Source: Actinomycetes bacterium (GTDB lineage: Bacteria; Actinomycetota; Coriobacteriia; Anaerosomatales; Anaerosomataceae). Taken from it: 6,104 nt of DNA. The notes under the pieces are model-generated. The model had not been told where the DNA came from, did not search any database, and saw only the letters and a program-made list of their open reading frames with translations. A program made the translations under genes and the position numbers. The DNA is taken from NCBI GenBank assembly GCA_021850085.1, contig JAJZRZ010000109.1, forward strand, positions 1 through 6,104. The letters are read 5' to 3'. How positions within the stretch are numbered: position 1 is the first letter of the stretch; every line of letters starts with the position of its first letter. This document shows positions 1-5,431 of this stretch, one piece after another.

Positions 1-25
1 CCGCGATCCACACCCACACCCCACC

Positions 26-1306
26 CTACGCCCTCCCCATCGCGACGGCTCCCAGGCCGGAGCGCCTTCCATAGGCGAGTAGCGCGGCGAAAGACTGGGG
101 CACAGCCGTGGTCGGAATGACTACAACGGGCCGGTCAGCAACGTCCACCACCTGCTGCGCGGCCATGATGATGTTGCGGTTGTTAGGCAGGATGACCACC
201 GAGGACGCGTTGACCCCGCGGACGGCTTCGAGCAGCTCGGCGGTGGACGGGTTCATGGTCTGGCCGCCGCTCACCACCATGTCGGCGCCCAGGCTCTTGA
301 GAATCTCAACCATCCCAGGCCCGGCCGCCACCGCTACGAACCCGACCGGTTTTGCCGGAGAGGCATCCTGCTTGAGACGTTGTGTGCGGTCAGCGGTTTG
401 GCGCCGCATGTTGTTGACGTGGACGTCTGAGACTTCGCCGAGCTGGGTGGCCCAGCTCAGAATCGTGCCCGGCTCGTCAGTATGCACGTGGACCTTGTAG
501 GTATCCCGGTCGCCCACGACAAGCTCGGAGCCGCCGCGCTCGGAAACGAACTCCTCGATCACGGAGGTGTCCACTTCGGCGCCATGCAGCAGGAACTCGG
601 TGCAGTAGAGGTACTCCTGGTCGGCCCAGTCGTCGGCCGGGAGAACTTGCAGTGGCGCGGCAGCCGTTTCGATAGAGTAATAGCGGACCTCGTGTCCCTC
701 CAGGGCAGCAACAAATCCCTCCATCAGGATGGCGAGGCCGAAGCCTCCAGCGTCCACGACGCCGTTCTCCTTGAGCACCGGCAGCAGGTCGGGTCCTCGG
801 CGGACGGAGGCGAAGGCGGCTTCGACAACTCGATCCAGGAAGGTGTCGAGATCGAGATCTTCAGGGAGTGCCGCGCGGGCTTCGATGGCGGCATCCTTGA
901 GCACCGTGAGCATTGTGCCCTCAACCGGTTTGCGGACGGCCTGGAAGGCCACGGTGACACTGCGCTCGAGCGAGGTGGTCACCACCTCCGGAGAAAGCTC
1001 CGTCGACCTGCCCGCCACTTCGCACAGGCCCCTGAGCATCTGGCTGAGGATGACACCTGAGTTGCCGCGGGCTCCCATGAGCGAGCCATGCGTGATCGCA
1101 GCGCAGACGTCAGAGATGACGGCGTCCGGCGGGAGCTTGGCGAGGTCAGCGATGACAGCATCAAGCGTGAGCGTCATGTTCGTCCCGGTATCGCCGTCCG
1201 GCACCGGGAAGACGTTCAAGCGGTTGACCTCCTCGACCCGGTTTCTGAGAGCGTCCGCCGAAGCGGCGAACAGGTCGGCTCCCAGCGGGCGTACGTTGTC
1301 TGTCAT
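26..1306 (-). CDS. fakA: FakA/YloV-like DhaL-domain fatty acid kinase, C-terminus apparently cut short
   Basis: Probable ATP-binding subunit of fatty acid kinase, which phosphorylates FakB(DegV)-bound fatty acids in the cytoplasm. The 426-residue product has the N-terminal DhaL kinase domain (about 1-200) with NVFPVPDGDTGTNM at 31-44, GARGNSGVILSQ at 78-89, PVEGTMLTV at 127-135 and DAGGFG at 185-190. A middle domain follows (about 228-310; YCTEFLL, VHVHTDEPG), then a C-terminal domain with GGQTMNPST at 347-355 and LPNNRNIIMAA at 373-383. Family members are usually about 550 residues. Here the frame stops soon after the conserved PQ..AALLAY segment, so roughly the last 120 residues are missing. 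The ATG overlaps the upstream asp23 stop (ATGA, 1303-1306), which points to translational coupling. No FakB gene is in the window. Family assignment is secure; fatty acid kinase activity is inferred from the family. The truncation may be a base-call problem near the window edge or real decay. Confidence 0.9.
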   Translation of the reverse strand: MTDNVRPLGADLFAASADALRNRVEEVNRLNVFPVPDGDTGTNMTLTLDAVIADLAKLPPDAVISDVCAAITHGSLMGARGNSGVILSQMLRGLCEVAGRSTELSPEVVTTSLERSVTVAFQAVRKPVEGTMLTVLKDAAIEARAALPEDLDLDTFLDRVVEAAFASVRRGPDLLPVLKENGVVDAGGFGLAILMEGFVAALEGHEVRYYSIETAAAPLQVLPADDWADQEYLYCTEFLLHGAEVDTSVIEEFVSERGGSELVVGDRDTYKVHVHTDEPGTILSWATQLGEVSDVHVNNMRRQTADRTQRLKQDASPAKPVGFVAVAAGPGMVEILKSLGADMVVSGGQTMNPSTAELLEAVRGVNASSVVILPNNRNIIMAAQQVVDVADRPVVVIPTTAVPQSFAALLAYGRRSGLGAVAMGRA

Positions 1307-1671
1307 ACGGGATCCGTCTTCTTCCTAACTTTGATGCCTTGGACGTGGACGCGAACATCCGAGACCTGGACGACAGCGCTGTTGGTGAGCGCGTGGCGGA
1401 CGGCCGAGGAGAGGTTGTGGGAAACTTGGGTGAGGTTCGTCCCGTACTCGATGATCACGTACAGGTCCACCACGACGCTGCGTTCATCCGTGTTGGTGAT
1501 CACCACGCCTTTACGCAGCTTGTCGCGGGAAAGGAGTTGAGCCACCCCGTCACGCAGCGACGGACTTGCCATTCCAACGACCCCGTATCCCTCAAGCGCC
1601 ACGTAGCCCGCGATGTCCGCAAGCACGTCGTTGGCGATCGTGACCGTGCCGCGAACTTCCTCTTGCGCCAT
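1303..1671 (-). CDS. Asp23/Gls24 family envelope stress response protein (YloU-like)
   Basis: A 122-residue Asp23/Gls24 (DUF322) protein. It begins MAQEEVRGTVTIANDVLADI, the usual family opening in which a short strand is followed by a helix ending in an A/G-rich turn (AGYVALEGYGVVGMAS). It continues through VVVDLYVIIEYGTNLTQVS and ends with VSDVRVHVQGIKVRK, the typical V.V.V.G... finish. The ATG at 1671 is chosen because a GGAGGG Shine-Dalgarno lies about 6 nt upstream and family homology starts there; the frame is open 50 codons further upstream but reads through the promoter region. Its stop overlaps the fakA start by 4 nt. Pairing of an Asp23-family gene with a FakA-like gene next to rpmB is a recurrent arrangement in Gram-positive bacteria. 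The exact role is unclear; family members are linked to envelope stress and membrane-associated assemblies. Confidence 0.92.
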   Translation of the reverse strand: MAQEEVRGTVTIANDVLADIAGYVALEGYGVVGMASPSLRDGVAQLLSRDKLRKGVVITNTDERSVVVDLYVIIEYGTNLTQVSHNLSSAVRHALTNSAVVQVSDVRVHVQGIKVRKKTDPV

Positions 1672-1699
1672 AAGCGACCCTCCTGCCAAGGTCCGGCCC

Positions 1700-1717
1700 A
1701 TCCGGGCTCGCCCGGAT
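1700..1717. repeat. Perfect inverted repeat in the asp23 leader
   Basis: ATCCGGGC-TC-GCCCGGAT is a perfect inverted repeat with 8-nt arms and a 2-nt centre. It lies between the candidate asp23 -10 box (1726-1731) and the asp23 Shine-Dalgarno, so it would fall at about +2 to +20 of the minus-strand transcript. In RNA it could form a 7-bp stem with a CGAG loop. It could be a DNA operator or a 5'-terminal mRNA-stabilising hairpin. The symmetry is seen directly; either function is inference. Confidence 0.55.
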
Positions 1718-1725
1718 TGTGAGTT

Positions 1726-1731
1726 AGTATA
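1726..1731 (-). promoter_or_regulatory. Candidate -10 box of the asp23-fakA promoter
   Basis: Minus-strand TATACT is a near-consensus sigma70-type -10 box, 54 nt from the asp23 start codon. No convincing -35 box is found at 16-19 nt upstream (the sequence there is GC-rich, around ACGGGT), so the promoter may depend on an activator or another sigma factor. Transcription would start near 1719. Confidence 0.45.
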
Positions 1732-1840
1732 CCGAATCGGGATGGCTGTACCCGTTTCGTCGATCGCAGTGACGCTGAAGAATGGCGGCGCTCTTGGTGC
1801 ACCGGCCATATGGTCACCCATGCACGACCGCTCGTGCGCC

Positions 1841-1870
1841 TTTACCGGTTCCGCGCCGCTGTGCTAACAT
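1841..1870 (+). promoter_or_regulatory. Candidate rpmB promoter
   Basis: TTTACC (1841-1846) and TAACAT (1865-1870) are separated by 18 nt, with TGC directly before the -10 box (extended -10, TG at 1862-1863). This is a good sigma70-type match in GC-rich DNA. A start near 1877 would give an rpmB leader of about 64 nt. The distance and orientation fit rpmB, and nothing else on this strand needs it. Confidence 0.6.
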
Positions 1871-1940
1871 CGGCGGGCTTATCCCGGAGCTGATGGCGGC
1901 ATCGAGCCGTCTGGCGCGAACTGTGAGGACGGAATCCGAC

Positions 1941-2129
1941 ATGTCCAAGGTGTGCACTGTGTGCGGCAAGCACCCGACCGCTGGCCGTAACGTCAGCCAC
2001 TCCCACCGTGTCACCAACCGTATGTTCCACCCGAACGTGCAGAAGGTGTCCGTGGTGGTCGAGGGTGCCGTCAAGAAGGTCAACGTATGCACGAAGTGCC
2101 TGAAGGCGGGTAAGGTCACCCGCGGCTAG
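1941..2129 (+). CDS. rpmB: 50S ribosomal protein L28 (bL28), zinc-ribbon form
   Basis: The 62-residue product matches bL28 along its length. It starts MSKVCTVCGKHPTAGRNVSH, continues SHRVTNRMFHPNVQKV and ends CTKCLKAGKVTRG. Two CxxC pairs (C5/C8 and one near the C-terminus) are intact, so this is the zinc-binding C+ form rather than the cysteine-less paralogue that some actinobacteria induce under zinc limitation. The ATG is set by homology, with GAGGACGGAA (1925-1934) as the ribosome binding site. It is the only plus-strand gene in the window, divergent from asp23 and convergent with the HD-GYP gene, whose stop it overlaps. Assignment is certain. Confidence 0.97.
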   Translation: MSKVCTVCGKHPTAGRNVSHSHRVTNRMFHPNVQKVSVVVEGAVKKVNVCTKCLKAGKVTRG

Positions 2130-3859
2130 GCATGGCCCCTGCCACGACCGGGGACCCGGCTCGGCCCACCGTCCAACACGTCTTTCAGGGCGTCCACGAC
2201 GGCCGGATCGAACTGGGTCCCTGCTTTATGCTCAAGCTCCCGCAGCGCGTCCTTCTCGCTGAACGCGGACCGATACGGGCGCGGCGACGTCATAGCGACG
2301 AACGCGTCCGCGACGGACAGGATGCGTGCGCCTAGCGGGATGCTTTCGCCTGACACACCGCCGAGGTAACCCTGGCCCTCGTACCATTCGTGGTGGTGGT
2401 ACACGATGGGAACGACGTGCCTGAGCGCCGGGACCTCGCCGAGTATCTCCGATGCGATCTGCGGATGCATCTTAAGGAGGGCACGCTCGATGGTGGAAAG
2501 CGGGCGATCCGAGGTCAGGACGCCCTCCCCGACAGAAGCCATTCCGATATCGTGCAAGAGCGCAGCGACGCGGAGTGCGTGGCGCTCCTCGCCGGTCAGG
2601 GCGAACACCGCCCCCATCGCGTCCGCGTACTCGAGGACTCTATCGGTTCCGCCCCTCGAGTAAGGGTCCTTCGTCTCCAGCGCGATGGCGAACGCCCTCA
2701 GGGTGTCGAAGTACAGGGCGCGGGACTGTTCGATCGCGTGGGCGTTGCGCAACGTGGTGGCTGCTTGTTTGCCGAGTGCTTCGATCGAGGCGAGATGCGA
2801 CTCTGTGAACCGGGCGGGGAACGAGCGGCTACCTACGTTGAGCACGCCTAGAATGCCTTCCTCGTCGGCGATGGGCACGCATGCCGCCGATCTGATCCCG
2901 TGACGGCGGGCGGCAGGAGTGCGCGCCGGAAGGTCTTCTATGAGCATCGGTTGTCCTGACGCCAAGACCCATCCTGCGATGCCTTCGCCCTGCGCTACGC
3001 TCGTGGAGTGGACGACCTCGGCGGGCAGTCCCTCGGCCGACTCGATCGCGAGCTTCCCGGTTTTCGGGTCGATCAGCATGATGCTCCCGGTCTCGGCGGA
3101 CGAGAGCTCCATGGCGTGGTGCAGCGCGGTGGTGAGAACGTGGTGTGGATCGAGGATGCGGCTAAGGTCCCGGGAGGCGTCGAGAAGGCGACGAGCCGTT
3201 TGGAGTTCGATCGACGCGACATGGAGCGCGAGCGCACCCGCCAGCGAGCTACGCACAGGTGCAGTGGCTGCGGGTAGCGAATCGGTCTCCGGCCGTATAT
3301 CCGAACGGAGATCGACACCAGCAACGCCGCGCGCATCGCCCGCCGTGAGCGGAAGCGCATAGCGCCAGATGGTGCAGGCCTCGCCGCCGGCGCGGACGCA
3401 TGCGATCTCCCCGAAGTCGGCGGTTCCGGTTGTGTGCGCCCGAGCGAGGATGTCGTCACCCTCAAGAAGCACGGGCTGTGACGACGGGGCCATCGGCCCC
3501 CTGGCCGCGACTTGGCGAAGGGTGTTCGTGGCCTCATCGACCAGCCACAGGTGAACGGCGGCCACAGGGGCTACGTGGGCGACCGCATCTCGAAGGGCGG
3601 CGAGCACGCAGTGAGGCTCAAGAACCGGGGGTACCCGGTTGACAGGCGGGTGCGGGTGCTCGGGTTGGGAGGGCTCTTGCTTCAAGCGGGCGGGTCGGAT
3701 CACTGTGGCCGCCCTGACCTGACGAATGGCGCCGTACGCATATGCCAACACAGCGAGCGCCACCACAGGGACGGAGGGCAGCGCTATGCCGGCGGCCATG
3801 CCGGCCACCGCGCAGGCGCTGAAGATCCCCCACACCCATGCTGAGCTATGCTGCTGCAT
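2126..3859 (-). CDS. Membrane-anchored GAF-GAF-HD-GYP signalling protein
   Basis: Predicted c-di-GMP phosphodiesterase-type signalling protein of 577 residues. Residues about 7-45 form one or two membrane segments (WVWGIFSACAVAGMAAGIAL, then PVVALAVLAYAYGAI), followed by a Pro-rich linker (60-80). A weak first GAF-like region spans about 85-220. A clear second GAF spans about 235-375 (GSIMLID, GEGIAGWVLASGQP, SAACVPI, ILGVLNVGS). The HD-GYP domain spans about 385-560, with HD at 436-437, HP at 465-466, HH(E) at 489-491, GYL at 497-499 where GYP is usual, and VADAF (D518). The His of the usual GHSxRV motif is Gly (404), and the Lys of HDIGK is Met (440), so catalysis is uncertain. The ATG at 3859 is chosen because the membrane segment follows at once; the ribosome binding site is only a G-run. 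The frame is open 175 codons further upstream, but that stretch is antisense-frame reading through thiN. The gene lies 50 nt after thiN and may share its transcript. Confidence 0.88.
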   Translation of the reverse strand: MQQHSSAWVWGIFSACAVAGMAAGIALPSVPVVALAVLAYAYGAIRQVRAATVIRPARLKQEPSQPEHPHPPVNRVPPVLEPHCVLAALRDAVAHVAPVAAVHLWLVDEATNTLRQVAARGPMAPSSQPVLLEGDDILARAHTTGTADFGEIACVRAGGEACTIWRYALPLTAGDARGVAGVDLRSDIRPETDSLPAATAPVRSSLAGALALHVASIELQTARRLLDASRDLSRILDPHHVLTTALHHAMELSSAETGSIMLIDPKTGKLAIESAEGLPAEVVHSTSVAQGEGIAGWVLASGQPMLIEDLPARTPAARRHGIRSAACVPIADEEGILGVLNVGSRSFPARFTESHLASIEALGKQAATTLRNAHAIEQSRALYFDTLRAFAIALETKDPYSRGGTDRVLEYADAMGAVFALTGEERHALRVAALLHDIGMASVGEGVLTSDRPLSTIERALLKMHPQIASEILGEVPALRHVVPIVYHHHEWYEGQGYLGGVSGESIPLGARILSVADAFVAMTSPRPYRSAFSEKDALRELEHKAGTQFDPAVVDALKDVLDGGPSRVPGRGRGHA

Positions 3860-3909
3860 CCCACCCCCCGCACGCAAAGCCGACGCACAGCGACCGTGCG
3901 CTGCTGGCA

Positions 3910-4605
3910 TTATCGGCACAGCGGCGGATGTACGATAGATGCAGAGTCGATCCCGGGCCGATTGACGAGGACCAGCAGTGTTCCCTTCTGCGCGCGTACC
4001 CGTTGTCGAACAGCGGTGGCCACATTGCTCAGACCATGCGATGAGAGTGCTGGAAGCAAATGAGCGCTGAGCGGGTAGAGCACCCCTTCCACGGACACCG
4101 TCGCTGGACCCAGGACGGCCATGAGTGAGAAGACCGTCCCCAGAGGCAGATCCAGCTCCAGCGTGGAGCGCACCCTCTCCTGCAACGCGACCCCGTACCA
4201 GCCGGGCTCTTCGGCTGTTGCACCGAGATCGGTCGCCCCAGCAAGAGTGCCGAGGGCCGCGAGCGTGTGATCGATGCGCCCGGTGTATGCGGCGGTGATG
4301 GTGAGGTTCGCGACGCCGGCCTGTCGGGCGACCGTGACGCCGAGGTCCAGGTCGCTCATATCCTTGTCGGCCGGATACCTGCATATCCGCGCACCTGCAG
4401 CTGTTGCGTGGGCGAGCGCAGCCGGGTCCACTGAGTCGAAGTCTCCCACGCAGACCTCAGGGACACGGTCGGCGGCCAGACAGATTTCCAGACCAGCATC
4501 AGCCGCGATCAGCAGGTCCGCCCCTCGGATCAGGCGCGCGTAGTGCTGCTCGGCGCCGGAGACCGGCGCCGAGCCTACCAGCAAAGCACGCCGGCCGGTC
4601 CTCAC
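3910..4605 (-). CDS. thiN: Thiamine pyrophosphokinase
   Basis: Transfers pyrophosphate from ATP to thiamine to make TPP in the cytoplasm. The 231-residue product shows the N-terminal catalytic domain with ADAGLE (35-40), GDFDSVDP (54-61), KDMSDLDLGV (81-90; the family has KD.TD), and GRIDHTLA (109-116). The C-terminal beta domain has GVLYPLSAHLLPALSSHGLSN (174-194), where the substrate-side S.SN motif sits, and a closing KGTLLVLV. The GTG at 4605 is preferred: it overlaps the thiT stop in GTGA (4602-4605), has GGGAG about 9 nt upstream, and puts the first beta strand (RRALLVGSAP) at the N-terminus as usual. An ATG 21 codons upstream is possible but would overlap thiT by 67 nt. Together with thiT this is a thiamine salvage operon controlled by the leader riboswitch. 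Confidence 0.93.
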   Translation of the reverse strand: MRTGRRALLVGSAPVSGAEQHYARLIRGADLLIAADAGLEICLAADRVPEVCVGDFDSVDPAALAHATAAGARICRYPADKDMSDLDLGVTVARQAGVANLTITAAYTGRIDHTLAALGTLAGATDLGATAEEPGWYGVALQERVRSTLELDLPLGTVFSLMAVLGPATVSVEGVLYPLSAHLLPALSSHGLSNVATAVRQRVRAQKGTLLVLVNRPGIDSASIVHPPLCR

Positions 4606-5171
4606 CCGCGCACGCTCCCGTACAGACGCTGGAGCTGCGGCATGAGCGGGAAGGCTATCAGTGCACACCCGACCGCGGAGACCAGGACGAACGAGTTGTA
4701 CACCGCCGAGTAGACCAAAGGCGCCTGACCGGCGTCCTTGGCGAAAGACGCAAAGAACACCACGCCGGACAGTACGTGCGCTGCGTACCGGCCCAGCGCT
4801 CCGATCACGATTCCCGGCACAATGGCCGTCACGAGGCCGCGTGCGGTTCGGCCCGCGTCATGCTCGGACGTCCAGCGATGGGCGAAGACCCCGGCCATGC
4901 CGCACAGCGAATACGCGATGGGGTAATCGAGCGCCATTCCGAGCGGATGGAAGACGTATGGGTCGATGAAGAAATCGATGATGCCGTAGAGCGCGCCAGC
5001 GGAGAGGCCGACCCATGGCCCTCGCAGAAGTGCGATCACGAACAGTGGAAGCATGGCGAGCGATACGCTGCCTCCCTGCGGCATCTCCCACAGCGAGAAC
5101 AAGCTCAGCACCGCCGCGAGCGCGACAGTTAGACCGATCTCGACGCTCAACCGAACACGTGAAATCTTCAT
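4602..5171 (-). CDS. thiT: Thiamine-specific ECF transporter S component ThiT (YuaJ family)
   Basis: Membrane substrate-binding subunit for thiamine uptake; it works with a shared energy-coupling module (EcfA, EcfA', EcfT) not encoded here. The 189-residue, strongly hydrophobic product has about six membrane helices. Residues that line the thiamine pocket in Lactococcus ThiT have counterparts, by my alignment: D82-Y83 for its Glu-Tyr pair, H132 in GRYAAHVLSGVVFF, and Y154/N159 in LVYSAVYNS. The pocket Trp after the His segment appears as F140. LLRGPWVGLSAGALYGIIDF resembles the conserved loop and helix after helix 2. The ATG at 5171 has a strong AGGAG 7 nt upstream and begins MKISRVRLSVEIG, as the family does. 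A TPP riboswitch precedes it, and thiN follows with a 4-nt overlap. Family and substrate are well supported. Confidence 0.93.
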   Translation of the reverse strand: MKISRVRLSVEIGLTVALAAVLSLFSLWEMPQGGSVSLAMLPLFVIALLRGPWVGLSAGALYGIIDFFIDPYVFHPLGMALDYPIAYSLCGMAGVFAHRWTSEHDAGRTARGLVTAIVPGIVIGALGRYAAHVLSGVVFFASFAKDAGQAPLVYSAVYNSFVLVSAVGCALIAFPLMPQLQRLYGSVRG

Positions 5172-5252
5172 GCTCTCTCTCCTCTTCCGGCGCGCCATGC
5201 GCCGATACGAGGGAGCACTGAGAGTCGGACGAGCGAACACCCGTCCTTTCCG
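5172..5252 (-). promoter_or_regulatory. Expression platform of the thiT TPP riboswitch
   Basis: This 81-nt leader between aptamer and thiT start holds, in transcript order: a hairpin GGACG...CGTCC (5246-5227, extendable by weak pairs to about 8 bp with a GUUC loop); a segment CUCUCAG-U-GCUCCC (5224-5211) complementary to aptamer GGGAGC (5332-5327) and CUGAGAG (5313-5307); a hairpin CGGCGC-AUGGC-GCGCCG (5204-5188); and the Shine-Dalgarno GAGGAG (5184-5179). No U-tract follows any stem, so control of translation is more likely than termination. UGCUC and CCUC (5217-5209) can also pair with GAGCA at the start codon and GAGG in the Shine-Dalgarno. The pairings are read by eye; the mechanism is inference. 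Confidence 0.6.
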
Positions 5253-5340
5253 CCGTGCTGCTTCGCATTACCGGAGCAGTCATTCGGTCGCGACCGGTGC
5301 GGTCGCCTCTCAGCCGCCATTCGGCAGCTCCCGATACGGT
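5253..5340 (-). promoter_or_regulatory. TPP riboswitch aptamer (THI element)
   Basis: The RNA fits the THI-box layout. P1 is CCGU/ACGG (5339-5336 with 5256-5253). P2 is UCGG/CCGA (5334-5331 with 5287-5284). GGGAGC leads into P3, GCUGCC-GAAU-GGCGGC (5328-5313). P3 is followed at once by the conserved CUGAGAG that holds the pyrimidine ring. An optional hairpin GCGACCG-CAC-CGGUCGC (5306-5290) follows, then ACCGAAUGA, and then the pyrophosphate-sensing arm with CCGGUAAUGCGAAG (5274-5261). It lies 82 nt before thiT and ahead of thiN, exactly the genes TPP should repress. The P4/P5 arm is shorter than consensus, which is reported separately. Identity is strong; exact ends are approximate. Confidence 0.88.
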
Positions 5341-5385
5341 GATACTTGCTCATGGTGGCACAACAGAGGGAAAGGTGGAAGGGGT

Positions 5386-5418
5386 CCCTCTCGGCCGTGT
5401 CCCTGTCGGCCGAGAGGG
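5386..5418 (-). terminator. Probable terminator of the M23 peptidase gene
   Basis: CCCTCTCGGCCG and CGGCCGAGAGGG form a perfect 12-bp stem with a 9-nt loop, starting 13 nt after the peptidase stop codon. On the minus strand the following bases are pyrimidine-rich (ACCCCTTCCACCTTTCCC) but not a true T-run, so termination may be partial or factor-assisted. Its place between the peptidase gene and the riboswitch suits insulation of the thiamine operon. A second small inverted repeat (GCGCGG-A-CCGCGC, 5418-5430) abuts it. Confidence 0.6.
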
Positions 5419-5431
5419 CGCGGACCGCGCG

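Noticed and set aside
482..1328. Long plus-strand open frames opposite fakA
   Set aside because: They are antisense to a well-supported gene, have low-complexity Arg/Ser composition and match no family; long shadow frames are expected in GC-rich DNA.
1672..1821. 50-codon extension of the Asp23 frame to an earlier start
   Set aside because: It reads through the candidate promoter and inverted repeat, while the ATG at 1671 has a strong Shine-Dalgarno and matches the family start.
2141..2160. CCGGG-GA-CCCGG repeat after rpmB as its terminator
   Set aside because: It lies inside the HD-GYP coding region and has no following T-run; it probably reflects Gly/Pro/Arg codons.
3884..3900. Stem CGCAC...GTGCG between thiN and the HD-GYP gene as a terminator
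   Set aside because: It has only 5 bp and no T-run, only CGGCTTTGCG after it; too weak to call.
3860..4384. N-terminal extension of the HD-GYP frame by 175 residues
   Set aside because: It overlaps thiN on the same strand in another frame, is rich in Arg/Gly/Ser without domain character, and the membrane segment starts right after the ATG at 3859.
4606..4668. ATG start for ThiN 21 codons upstream
   Set aside because: The added Ala/Arg-rich residues are atypical for the family and lie inside thiT; the GTG in GTGA fits better.
4404..5132. 242-residue plus-strand open frame opposite thiN and thiT
   Set aside because: It is antisense to two recognised genes, and its Arg/His/Gln-rich content looks like a complement-strand shadow.
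5341..5385. thiT promoter upstream of the riboswitch
   Set aside because: Possible boxes (TTGTGC, TATCAC) are at the wrong spacing (13 nt), so no promoter is called although one is expected here.
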